Source: Pleurotus ostreatus/Saccharomyces cerevisiae fusant | Taxonomy: Eukaryota; Opisthokonta | NCBI GenBank assembly: GCA_024196135.1 | Contig: JAMQCK010001014.1 | Span: 1 to 13,050, forward strand | Length of the DNA: 13,050 nucleotides | Direction: 5' to 3' | Part shown: piece after piece, positions 1 through 9,238 of the stretch | Layout of the letters: each line of letters starts with the position of its first letter | Position numbering within the stretch: position 1 is the stretch's first letter | Program-made: the position numbers and the translations under genes | The notes under the pieces: model-generated | Databases searched by the model: none | Told to the model about the DNA's origin: nothing | What the model saw: only the letters and a program-made list of their open reading frames with translations

Positions 1-1128
1 GTCGTTATCAGATGGATTTGTGTGCCCAGGAGGTCGTGGTGGGAACCATGGTGTCTCGTGTACGTGCGACGGTGCAGGCGCCTCAGCAGCAGTGAGCGAT
101 TATCGCAGAAGATCGTCCTCTGTGAGATTATCTCTGATCAACTTGGCAGCCAAACGTGATCAGCCCGACGCCCTCGTCCTCATCTCCCCCTTCACGGCGA
201 TATCCCGCGCAATGCCGCGCCTGTGAGAGCGATGCAGAGATATGAAGTGTGCGTATTGCGCTACGTTGGCGCCTACCTGTTTTGACAGGATACTGTCGGG
301 TTCAACGATCAGCGGACGACTGCTTCACTACGTGGTTTAGATTTACGATCACCGCCACACCGAGTACCATCCCATACGTGTTGTATAGAGCGCCGGCGGG
401 CTCTTCTTGTATGGATGAGCGCAAATAGTGCTATGCATGGCGACATATCAAATCACAAAGTCGTGAACGCTTGGGCGTTTGTGCGATGAGGTTATGCATA
501 TCCCCGTTAGTCCACTCTGATGTTTCTCTTCGTCATTCGCAGCCGCCATTCTGGCTCCAGACGCAGACCTACTTCGGTGGGTTCGGCATGCTAAGTACGA
601 CCGATGAATCATTCAGACCATTGACTCTCGTTCGCAGACAGCGACTTGTCGGCTAAGGCGCCTCATCAGCATGGCAAACGGCCGGGGAGCTCATCACTTC
701 CCGCTATCCCCTTGTCGAAAGGAGTGGTCAATAAATCCGATAAGAGGGTACTGGCGACATCTCTCCCTCACAAATGCAAATCAAAGACGACAAGGCGGAA
801 GTAAGCCCTCTGGATCTTGCCAGAGTGAGAGCCCGTTCATTGTACATGACTGCAGGACTGCAGCTGCGCGTCTTGATAGTATTAACGGCGTAGTAGGCTG
901 TGGTGATATGGGTAAGCCGAAGGAATTAATGTGGTAGATACTATTGTATCGAAGGCGAGAATTTGAAGGTTGTGGTGTGAGCCAATTCCTGTCATCCGAG
1001 TTAAGTACGAGCACGGTCGTTCTGAGGCTGAGGACTGACCGATTCCACGGTCAAACTGACCCTGAGGGCGGCGTTGTCTGAGCCCGCGGCAGACACTGTG
1101 TGGACTGCTACAACCAGCGATCGCCTTA
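1..1128. other. No supportable gene (left-edge intergenic stretch)
   Basis: Several short open frames of 60 to 100 codons occur on both strands, but none has a recognisable motif, a run of spliceable exons, or a protein-like composition. I saw no tRNA-like B-box sequence. The right end of this stretch is the 3' flank of the minus-strand MYND gene, so part of it is probably its 3' untranslated region. It could also hold decayed mobile-element sequence that I cannot recognise by eye. Confidence 0.5.
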
Positions 1129-3108
1129 TCAAGAAGCGACCCCAAAGAGACGTTCACGCGGAGTCCTCCAAGCCGGCGTCGACTGTTCAAAGGTCAAGCT
1201 TTTGCGGTCTGCGCCAAATGAGTTAGACACCATTTGCGTCTCGACAAGTGAGCTTACCATTGAAGAATGACTCTGTGAGGAGGCGGAAGGGCATGCGCAC
1301 TTGACCGGCGCGCGCCTCCGACATAAAATGCATGCGCCGCGTACAAGCCTTCCCGTGTTGCAAGAAGATGATATCGACGGACTGCCACGCAGGCAACGAT
1401 CTCCCATGCAGATCCAGCGGTCTTACATCGATCTCGACCTCCTGGCCTTCCGAGAGCGGACGCAAGTCTATCTCGAAGTGACTTTTGAAGAGCGAATAGG
1501 ACACTTTGTCGTATTGCAGACAGTCCCGCGCTTCAGTCACGAGGCGGTGCACTTCTAGGGCATTGAGACGGCCTAGGGAAATAGGTTACAGTGCGAATAC
1601 GAAAGAATTGGCAGAAGAAGACGTACCGCATCCTTCGGGATTATGACGAGCAGGGCATTGTTGTTTATGTCCGCCGTCTCTCCAATGCGCGCGCTGGCAC
1701 GCTCTCGAGCAGTACAGCGCTTCGCCGCATACACATGCACGGAGGGCACCGTCCTCTCCTCCGCCTGCGGGACACTACGTAGATGTCAGATCGAACGCCG
1801 AATACAGACCGAAAGAGGACGTACAGCCGCGTTGCAACATGTATTGACCAGCTTCCAGCACGCGTCAGCGTCCTGGAGGAGACGATGACGGATTAGGAAG
1901 GCCTTGATTACGCGCTTCTCTTCTTCGTCGAAGGAAATGGAAGGGAAGCGCTCCATGAGCTCTGTATAGGCATCGTAGAAGGCACGGATGGCGCTCGGCA
2001 AGGTCACGACCGAGTGCATCACGGTGGCCATTTCTGCGAGACCAGGTGTATTACGGCCATGCTTGATGCGTATACGGACGAGGCATTCCAAGAGGCCGTG
2101 CTTCAGAGCGCATGCGAGGGTGTGCGTGTTCATCATGCACAGCGGGGAGAGGGATACCCAGGCTTGCCTCCATATCCCGGCCATCGACTTCCTGAGGATT
2201 TGATACCGCAGGCAGTCGACCATCTCCATGGTCAGCTTCTCCGGCAGCTTGGTAAATCCTGGAACCGCCGTGAAGTAGACGATGTCCCCGAGGAGGTTGC
2301 GCATGTAGGCCATCGCGGTGCAGTCTTCGCAGCCCCTGGTCAAGCGTATGTGGCGTGCATAGCGGAGCCAGAAGCGACGCGGGTTGTAGCCGATGGGGTG
2401 CATAAGCTCCGAAAGGACTTTGTGGCGAAGATCGTCGTCCTGCAAGGTGCGGTAGAACATGGGGAACCCTATAGCGCAGCCCTCCACTATCTTCGCGTCG
2501 AGCTCTTCCCCTTCGCGCAGCAGGCGCTGCAATCGGGGCCATTTGAGCCACGCGCGCACCAGGATTGCGGACAGACGCTGTTCGGGGTGCAGGACTATCT
2601 CGCGGAGGCGCTCGTGAGGAAGATACTGGAAGACCTCCAGCACGGTGTACAGCGCGGAGTGGGTGAATGCTGTCATCAAGAAGTTGACGTGCTGGTATTC
2701 GACATCTTCCAAGGCCTTCTCGCGTCCAATCGGGAGGATATAGTCGATCCAGTCGAAGACGGTCACGAAGAATTCGGTGCCCATGGGACAGAGGCCCGGT
2801 TCCTTGAACTTGTGGGCGAAGTCGCATGAGCGGGTAAGGCTGTATAACGATCGAGTCATGATGCTGAGATGCTGAGCATTCATTCTGCTGGAGAAGAACT
2901 GCTTGTACGGGAGACTCCACGGTACGGGACGCAGTTCGAAAATTTTTTGTAGCGGACGATGTTGTTGGGTGATTTTGATAGCCTGGCGAACCTGGGCGCG
3001 CACTTGTTCGCTGTCCAGAGCATTGGGATTGTGGTCTCGAACCTCCGATATTTGCTCCAGGACGTTGGTCAGAGCCTCAATATCGCGCTCTAAGGACATC
3101 AGCGCCAT
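1129..3108 (-). CDS. MYND-type zinc-finger protein, four exons
   Basis: Predicted product of 608 residues. Exons read 3108-1825, 1774-1627, 1572-1258 and 1208-1129. The introns (50, 54 and 49 bases) have donors GTACGT, GTACGT and GTAAGC, and the phases agree across every junction. Residues 1 to about 420 are a long, mostly helical-looking region with no named domain. A MYND finger follows at about 424-468, spanning the first junction: C424/C425, C429, C442, C444, then YCSRACQRAHW (C450, C454), H464 and C468. MYND fingers bind two zincs and usually mediate protein contacts. A tail of about 140 residues follows. The layout resembles a family of uncharacterised MYND proteins abundant in mushroom genomes (recollection). 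The start at 3108 was chosen because ATCATGG gives A at -3 and G at +4; an in-frame ATG at 3171 would add 21 residues. The last exon is the least certain: without the third intron the frame ends at a TAA at 1223. Confidence 0.8.
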
Positions 3109-3798
3109 GATGACGGGGCAGACAGGAAAAATGCACGTGGTGAAGTGAAGGATCGGCTTGCGCACGTACATGTTTGGAACGTTTGGAAATCCTCAAGGCT
3201 TTCAGGAGTTCAGCGCTCAGCGAGTCATCGTATGAATGACTTGTAGGGCTACTGTTACCCTAGTATCGTCGGATATTGCCATCCTCGAAACGTCTTTCAC
3301 ATAAATCGCGCATCACGCCAAACTGTGGGCAGGACATATGTACAGCTCCCTTCGCTCTCAAGTAAAACTCAAGAAGCTACCCACCTCAGACTCAAAAGCG
3401 CTGTCCGTTATGTATGAATGGGACAAAGGACCTTCAGATTGGCGCGCCATCCCTTGAACGCGCACGAACGGCATTGACAGGGTGTGAGAAGCGCCCACAT
3501 GAAAGGGAGAAGCCATGACGTGAAAGAGGAAGCAGAACAACCACCTGGCGCTGCTCGCAAGATGCCTGTATCGATTGCCACCGTCGACACAGCAGGCCAA
3601 CATGTCCAGGAGCATCGGTGCCACAGCTCGAGGCATCAGCGCGCCCAAGCGCCACAATCTCGAGGAAGGATATGAAGCGCATGAGAAACACGCGTCAAAA
3701 CATACATTCCCAAGAACCCGCTATCAAGTCTCAGTAATAATCGAGCGGGTGGCGGCGGATGGGATCGTCGTCACGGCCTCGCAAGGCCCTTCCCCCGC
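3109..3798. other. Intergenic: MYND gene 5' flank and MKT1 3' flank
   Basis: Both neighbours are on the minus strand, so this gap must hold the 3' end of the MKT1 transcript and the promoter of the MYND gene. Minus-strand open frames of 85 to 99 codons at 3358-3691 have no recognisable motif and overlap each other in different frames, which suggests chance. I see no clear TATA box upstream of the ATG at 3108. Confidence 0.45.
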
Positions 3799-6464
3799 TC
3801 ACGGGCGCATGGGCGCCAGCCACGCCTCCGCCGCCTCGAACTGATCGATCACCTCCCGGTGCACGTTCGACTCCGAGTGCAGTTGGCGCATCGCGGTCAA
3901 GCACTACGACGGACGTAAGCAACACAGATACGCGGACCCGGACACTCGCACTCACCACATCCCAGAACCTGAACCCACGCTCGACCTCCTGCCGCGGGTA
4001 CTTGCAGCAGTCGAACGAGTCCACGCAGAGGTCGAGTGCGGTCTCCTTCATCTCCTTCACGCCCTCCGCGTTCGGGTCGGTTACCCTCTGGTGGTTGTTC
4101 ATGTAGATCAGCGCGTCCAGGTACACCTTTGCCAGCACACCGAACCCGGTGTTGGCTTCGGTCTGGAAGGGCAGGGAAAGAGCGATATCGAGCAGATCAT
4201 CACGCGGGTGACGACGCGCATCGTGCCGCAGCAGCATATTCAGCGAAGTCGTCTCCAGCAACGTCCGCAAAGCACGCGTAAGCGACCGCACGAATGAGTT
4301 GAAGACCAACAGTTCTCGCGATAGCGGAGCTGACCATGCTTGGGCCTAAGACGTGTAAGCAGGCGGCCCGCGGAAGCGTAATTAAGAAGGTAACGGACCT
4401 TGAAGCCAAGGGGAACGATGCTCAGGACGCGCATGACCAGCAGCATCGAAGATTTCTCCTCGGCTATCACAGATGAGAAAATTGCATAGCGACGTTCATG
4501 GGAAAAGACACACCAGTGCCGAAAGACGGTCCGCCGCTGGAAGCACCAATCGTCCAGAGGTGCCCGTGCATGACGCCGGCCCTCACCAGCTCCAAGAAGA
4601 GGTACAAGGGCTCCTGGAATTTGTCGTTGACGCGCGCATTCCGGATAGCGTTGTACATGGCCCGTGCCAGATGTGAGTGCGTATGGGAGGTGATCAGGAA
4701 GCTGAAGGTCATGAGAAACAACTAGAGGCTAGATGCACGGCTAACGTACCCTCGCAATTCAAGGAAGCGCCAGATGACATTTGCCACAATTTCGTCCTTC
4801 TTGTCGAGGTGGTTCTGCGGGTTCGGCTTTGTCTTCGTACGGATGGCCTGACGCTCGGTCGCCGTTGCGCCCAAACATAGAGCGAAGTCAATGGTCGAAG
4901 ACTGCAGAAAAGGTCAGCGTTCGAAGACTACAAAGACAGAGAAGAAATGACATTTTGCCTCCTCAACTCCTCCTCAACGATCGTCGCCGGAACATTCCAC
5001 CCAGACACCCGCTCCGCAAGCTGCATAGTCTGCGTCGAGTTGTGCTGGATAGCCTTGTTCTGGTTGGGCGGGTTCGGCGGGTCGAACCACAGCTGGCTCG
5101 TGACCTGACGCTTCTGCCAGAAATTGTGGCAAACGCTACTAACAAGCGCCAACGCCGTCGGACGTGGACCCGTCTGGCCCTCCGTAATCACCTCCTTGAC
5201 GAAGCGGCGATACTCGTTCGACTCGCCATTGTCAAGCGGAGGCGGCTCCTGCACGACACCGCTAGTGAGCCAGTTCAGGACCTGCGGGCCGACGAGACCG
5301 CGCGAGAGGTAAAAGTAGATCTCGTCGGGGAGACGGTTGGTGAAGACTTCATGAAGATCCTGAGGAACATCCGCAGCGGTCGGCTGATGGTGGCCGTGTC
5401 CGTGGGCAGGGGGCGTAGGCGAGGCGAGGGGGAGCGGGGTGACGGTACCATCAGAAGCAAGGACGAGAGAGAACTTGATCATAGTGCGCATGCGCGCGTA
5501 CTGCTCCGGGTACTGCATGGCTTTCACGGCGGGGTGCTCGGCGAAGGCGGACACGGCGAGGTGGCCGGACTTGTAGTACTTGACCATGTCGAGGGTCGCC
5601 TTGAACGCCTGATCGTGCTGCGTCGGGGGGAAGGTCGGGTTCTGATCGAAGCCGACGAGGATGCCGATATCCATAAACTGGTCCTCGTTCACGCCGAGCT
5701 CGTTCATCACGCTGCGCTTGGAGAGGTATTGGAAGGTCGCATTCGGGGCGGCGAGGTCGAGGGACGTGATCAGCTTGTCCACGCCGGGGTAGAGGAGCGC
5801 CTCCGTGGGGCCATAGATCGCGTGGATGTACGCCTTCGGGTGCCGTTGAAGGTAGATCAACTGGGGCGCGCGCAATCTACATCAGCCAAAACGCGCATAC
5901 GATCGTGTATGTGCCACACACCTGCGCCCAAGCAAAGTACGGCGCGACGATGAACTCGACGTTGCGGTTGCGGAATATGCGCAGGACCATGCGCCAGAGA
6001 TCCCAGTGGTTCAGTCCGTGGCGGCCGGCGAACATCTGCTGCGCGGCCTCTTCCTGTCCAGCCTCGTATTTGGACCACGCCTCCTTGCGATCGCGGCACG
6101 CGGCGTCGTACTCCTGGTTGTAGTGGAAGCGCTGGCGCTTGCCCGGGTTCAGGCCAGGGAAAACGAACACCGGCTTGATGTGCAGCTTCTCCAGGACGCG
6201 CAGGTCGGACTCGATGCGCGTGCTGAGCGTCAGCGGGAGTCCCCCCGTCGCCGCGAGCAGCGGCTCGCGCGTCTCCGGATCCTCGAGCACATTCTGGATG
6301 TAGTACGCCGCGTCGATGCCCAGTCGCGAGTCCGAGAGGTGGTGCAGCGGGAGGGTTTGCAAATGTTTCCGCTCGTGGAGATAATCTGCGCAGAATATCT
6401 ATCGTGAGCGCAGTGCACGCGTCCTGCGGAAGGGTCATGTACTTTCGAGGTGCTTAATGGGCAT
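3799..6464 (-). CDS. MKT1: MKT1 family post-transcriptional regulator (XPG-like fold), eight exons, complete
   Basis: Product of 764 residues. Exons: 6464-6443, 6385-5922, 5860-4952, 4901-4750, 4701-4514, 4463-4399, 4345-3956 and 3903-3799. The seven introns are 48 to 61 bases, all GT-AG, and each junction keeps the frame and the family's expected sequence. The start MPIKHLE is the usual MKT1-type N-terminus; the end is LAPMRP and TGA. Residues 1 to about 235 are the XPG/FEN1-like part (GIDAAYYIQN near D32, KPVFVFPG near 79-85, GILVGFDQ near 228-235). A Pro/Gly/His-rich linker lies near 302-326. The C-terminal part includes VNDKFQEPLYLFLELVRAGVMH and SRELLVFNSFVRSL, matching the MKT1 C-terminal region as I recall it. 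In budding yeast Mkt1 (about 830 residues) acts in the cytoplasm with Pbp1 on 3' UTR-dependent regulation of HO mRNA, and is known for maintaining the M2 satellite dsRNA. The same general role is inferred here. Most canonical nuclease acidic residues are absent, as expected for the family. Confidence 0.95.
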
Positions 6465-6824
6465 GGCGGGCGTGTCCGCGGCGAGCCGGCGCTGAGCGTT
6501 TAAGGAGTTTTGGCGTCGTCGAGGACGGCGACGACGAGGAGATGGTCGTCGGGAGGGGCTGACTAATCGGCACGTGCAGAAGTTTGAGTACAACGCCTCG
6601 AATGGTGGCGATTTGATCCATCTTGCTTTCGACTTTCATGTCTGCCGTGCTTGCGAGACCGCAACCGCAACTTGGCTGCGTAAAAGAGTCAATGACGATG
6701 CTGTGGGCGCTCTCGCCTTTCATACACCGCCAATATGCCGCCTGAACATGTAGCCATCACCGGTCGTATGACCATATCCCCCTCGTTCCTTTTAGCGTTT
6801 AACCTCGGGCACACATCACAGTGA
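6465..6824. promoter_or_regulatory. Upstream region of MKT1
   Basis: This stretch precedes the MKT1 start codon, which sits in the context CCGCC-ATG on the minus strand. I see no clear TATA box. A GTC/GAC-rich segment about 50 to 72 bases upstream of the ATG contains a perfect 8-base inverted repeat (listed separately). A minus-strand open frame at 6454-6723 overlaps the MKT1 start and has no recognisable content, so I treat it as chance. Confidence 0.35.
6514..6536. repeat. Perfect inverted repeat, 8-base arms, in MKT1 upstream region
   Basis: The arms CGTCGTCG (6514-6521) and CGACGACG (6529-6536) flank a 7-base spacer. The arms are built from a simple GTC/GAC triplet, so local low complexity may explain the symmetry. 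It lies just upstream of the MKT1 start and could be in the 5' untranslated region or a factor-binding site. I do not recognise it as a known motif. Confidence 0.6.
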
Positions 6825-7313
6825 CGCAGACAAGTCGGCGGCTCAGCCAGCCCGAGTACATCCCGTCTACACGCCCGGGCTCTCAGCCTTTGTGGTATTT
6901 ACGTCTGCTGTATAGCATCAGTTGACCCCGTCCGAGGTTGCCTCTTCACACATATCGATCTGGGCTCCCGCTACCTGCAAGCTGTCTATCCGCGATGGGC
7001 GATGATGTTGGAGAGCGCGGGCTCCCGACACATCCTGATCAGCTTCGATCTCGGGACGGAGGTTTACCACGATGTCTTTGAGGACATACACACCAGCCTG
7101 GGGCCGTCCTGGGATTACGGGCTCAAGGCTGGAGCCTGGCGCTGCCTCGCGACGCTGCATGAGGAAGTACCTGTCAGTGGGAGGCTCCGCTTTACGTCCC
7201 TTACACCCTCGAGGCTGAGCGCTGAGAATGCAAGAATGCGGGCCGTCGTCGTTCCATACGAACGTGTGGAGGATCCCATCGCATGTACTTCCTTCATCGC
7301 CGCACCCTTCTAG
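6825..7313 (+). pseudogene. F-box-protein-like coding relic (fragment)
   Basis: An open frame of 162 codons runs from just after a TGA at 6822 to a TAG at 7311. The first ATG is at 7002, in the middle of the protein-like part. Translation from about 6925 includes LFTHIDLG, YLQAVYPRWAMMLESAGSR and ILISFDL. These resemble the segment that follows the F-box in many basidiomycete F-box proteins, where a tryptophan-containing THIDL-type strand is followed by an LERSGSRP-type element and a short hydrophobic strand (family pattern from memory). I could not find an F-box motif upstream or a leucine-rich continuation downstream, so I call it a truncated relic. It could instead be one exon of a gene whose other exons I failed to link, or a chance open frame. 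Confidence 0.35.
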
Positions 7314-7543
7314 TTATCACTGAGAAGGCCTCTAGCCCCCGCAATTACGAGTCGTACTCACGATGTCTCGCCTCGGAGGAGAGAGGTGTTTCCGCAAGTC
7401 CGACAAACCCTCCGTCGAAAGCTTACAGAGTTCACTTGAGTTCACAGCCTGGTGACCGGGGCGTGACCAGCTCGAAGTTCAACATGCACGTGCCCCCGAT
7501 TTTCCCACATTCTTTTCCGTGAAACGCTGATTCTAGTGGCGAT

Positions 7544-7563
7544 TTTCTCCTCGTTTCTCCTCG
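7544..7563. repeat. Perfect tandem duplication of a 10-mer
   Basis: The 10-mer TTTCTCCTCG occurs twice back to back. It is pyrimidine-rich and lies about 700 bases upstream of the zinc-finger gene start. It is probably slippage-derived, with no functional evidence. Confidence 0.6.
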
Positions 7564-7603
7564 GAAAGATCAGTGAAAGATGCGTACGCCGTTGCCAGGC
7601 TCT

Positions 7604-7618
7604 CCGTGACTCTCACGG
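7604..7618. repeat. Short perfect hairpin (6-base arms, 3-base loop)
   Basis: CCGTGA and TCACGG are separated by CTC. A related CTCTCACG element recurs immediately to the right, so the symmetry may come from local duplication. No function is assigned. Confidence 0.5.
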
Positions 7619-8199
7619 CCTCTCACGACGATGCGCGCCAGGGCTCTCGACCTGCTGCGTTTCGCGCGAATACCGACGATGAGAGCCATGGATATACGCT
7701 GAGTTTGAATCGCAGAGTTGATGATGAAGTGCGGTGTCGCACGTCGCCGCGGTTGGGTGGGGTGGTCCGCGGCACACTGTGAACGCATTGACGAAGAATC
7801 CACGAAGAACGGTGGACTGAATAGGCGCTGGAACGGGCTCGCGCCGAGCCGACGCCGACGGAGGATGCATGGGCGACATGTGCGAACGGCGCGTGGGCGT
7901 TGGGAAGGGAACGCGGGCCTAGACAGAACGCACTTTGTACAATTGGGGAAGACGAAGAGGGCGTCGTGCGAGCGAGCTTTGACGCGGCGGTATGCCGATG
8001 GGAACATCGATGCCGGGGAATGCGAGGCGGACCATGGACCGGACTCTCGGCAGACGGCGCGAGGGCGGATGGGAGTGTGGGAGATCGGTTGTGGGCGTGG
8101 CGGGGCCATTGTTGGCTTCCTGATTGAGCGATATGCGCGCTGTGAGAAGCGAGCACCTGATTTGGCCCAACTCCGCTATGCGCGCCCCCGCCTTGGCCT

Positions 8200-8205
8200 T
8201 ATAAA
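8200..8205 (+). promoter_or_regulatory. TATA box of the zinc-finger gene
   Basis: TATAAA in a GC-rich setting lies 44 bases upstream of the ATG at 8249. The sequence between them (CACTCAATCCACTCTCATTC and a C-rich leader) would give a short pyrimidine-rich 5' untranslated region if transcription starts about 25 to 30 bases downstream of the box, as is usual. This placement also argues for the 8249 ATG over the longer upstream in-frame opening. Confidence 0.65.
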
Positions 8206-8248
8206 CGGCCCTTGCACTCAATCCACTCTCATTCACCCCCCGCCCGCC

Positions 8249-8962
8249 ATGTTCGATGCATTCCCCGCCGCCCTCGCAGACGCCGCCATCCACCCCAAGT
8301 CCTCCCTCGCCCCCATGGACTCCTGCGGCCTCCAGGTCATCCAGCTCCTCGAGTGCCCGCCCCCGCCCCCGGGGCCACCGCGCTCGACCTGCGCCTCCTC
8401 CTCCTACGCCTCCTCCAGCTACGACGATGTCTCCGAGGACGAAGACGACGACGAGCCGTGCACATCCTACTGCTCCTCCGTCTCCGACCTCCCCGAGCCG
8501 ACGCTCTCCGACCCTTCGCGCAGGGCAGCTTCGTCCGCGGCGATGTCGCGCATAACAGCCTGGAGGAAGTCTTCCGCGTTACGCGCCGACGACGCAGGTG
8601 CGTCCGATCACTTCTCCCCCACACTATCGCTGACCCGAACACCAGAGACGTCGTCAGCTGCCAGTGGCAAGCGTAAACTTGTACACAATGGCGAGGGCAA
8701 TGAGGACTCGGTGGGTGCCACCCTTCCCTTTCACTCCCCTTTGTCTCATCCACTCTCTTAGACGTCGCATTGCCCCAAACGCCCGCGCGAGCGGCCAGTC
8801 CCCGCGCCTACCGATCCAGAGGCGAGCGCGCAGGCGACGTTCGCTTGTCCCGCCTGTGACGGCACCTTCCCCTCCGTCCAAGCGTTGCAGCAGCATGGCG
8901 AAGAAGCCCGCGCTCACGACTGCGAGCCGTGCTTGGCAGCCGTGCAGTACGCTCTCGAGTAA
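8249..8962 (+). CDS. Small acidic/proline-rich protein with a single C2H2-like zinc finger, two exons
   Basis: Product of 220 residues from exons 8249-8710 and 8762-8962. They are separated by a 51-base intron with donor GTGGGT and acceptor TTAG, phase 0. The N-terminal half has a proline run (residues 37-44), a Ser/Thr-rich patch and an acidic stretch SEDEDDDE near residues 62-69. Basic clusters KRK (141-143) and KRPR (160-163) could be nuclear-localisation signals. The C-terminus carries C183-x2-C186-x12-H199-x6-H206, with F190 and L196 where a classical C2H2 finger has its core residues, and it ends YALE. The N-terminal sequence and the finger match a small uncharacterised C2H2-type protein family I recall from polypores. 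A nuclear role is plausible, but no target is known. The donor was preferred over GTACAC at 8685 because it gives a normal 51-base intron and the expected downstream frame. Confidence 0.8.
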
Positions 8963-9238
8963 TCTATTCACCTATCCCCATCCATTCACCCGCCATCCCC
9001 TGCTCCCTCATCCACCCCACCGCACGCCTAACTTATCCTCTCATCCGCCACCGCATCTGCAACGCTGTACTGTACTCTAGTAATCCGCATCGAAGTCCGT
9101 GACTCCTTTCTTGCCTACCTTAGCACCTCTGTCCAACTTATAATCGCCGACATCTACTGCCCTTCTAATCTACTTAATTTGCCACACTAAATACGTTCGC
9201 GCCTGTACTCTAGCTGGGATCTCCCAATACTCCACACC
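8963..9238 (+). other. Pyrimidine-rich 3' flank of the zinc-finger gene
   Basis: Immediately after the TAA the plus strand is strongly C/T-rich to about 9060, with repeated CCATCC, CACCC and CTCATCC elements. It then becomes more AT-balanced with TAATCTACTTAATTTG-type sequence near 9165-9181. This looks like a 3' untranslated region and polyadenylation zone. No open frame with protein-like content was found. Confidence 0.45.

Larger units (their letters stand above)
7314..8199. other. Intergenic region upstream of the zinc-finger gene
   Basis: No gene is supported here. Long open frames exist on both strands (for example minus 7570-8109 and plus 7718-8248), but they overlap each other, lack motifs and have an Arg/Ser/Pro-rich composition expected from GC-rich non-coding DNA. 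The plus-strand frame is in phase with the downstream gene, yet the TATA box at 8200 lies inside it, so it is probably not translated. Small repeats at 7544-7563 and 7604-7618 are noted separately. Confidence 0.5.

Noticed and set aside
2014..2829. 271-codon open frame on the plus strand
   Set aside because: It lies entirely antisense within exon 1 of the MYND gene and has no recognisable motif.
2051..2920. 289-codon open frame on the minus strand in a second frame
   Set aside because: It overlaps MYND exon 1 in another frame, with Pro/Arg/Ala-rich composition typical of a GC-rich off-frame translation.
4781..5953. 390-codon open frame on the plus strand
   Set aside because: It is antisense to MKT1 exons 3 and 4, is Arg/Leu/Val-rich, and runs through MKT1 splice sites. 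It is a shadow of the real gene.
5857..6438. 193-codon minus-strand frame overlapping the MKT1 N-terminus
   Set aside because: The spliced frame starting MPIKHLE and continuing through 6385-5922 matches MKT1; this one is off-frame.
7450..7471. Repeated GTGACC with 5-base spacing
   Set aside because: It is a single pair of 6-mers without other promoter elements nearby, expected by chance.
7718..8248. In-frame upstream extension of the zinc-finger protein by 177 codons
   Set aside because: The TATA box at 8200 and the pyrimidine-rich leader place the transcription start inside it, and the extension shows no conserved-looking content.
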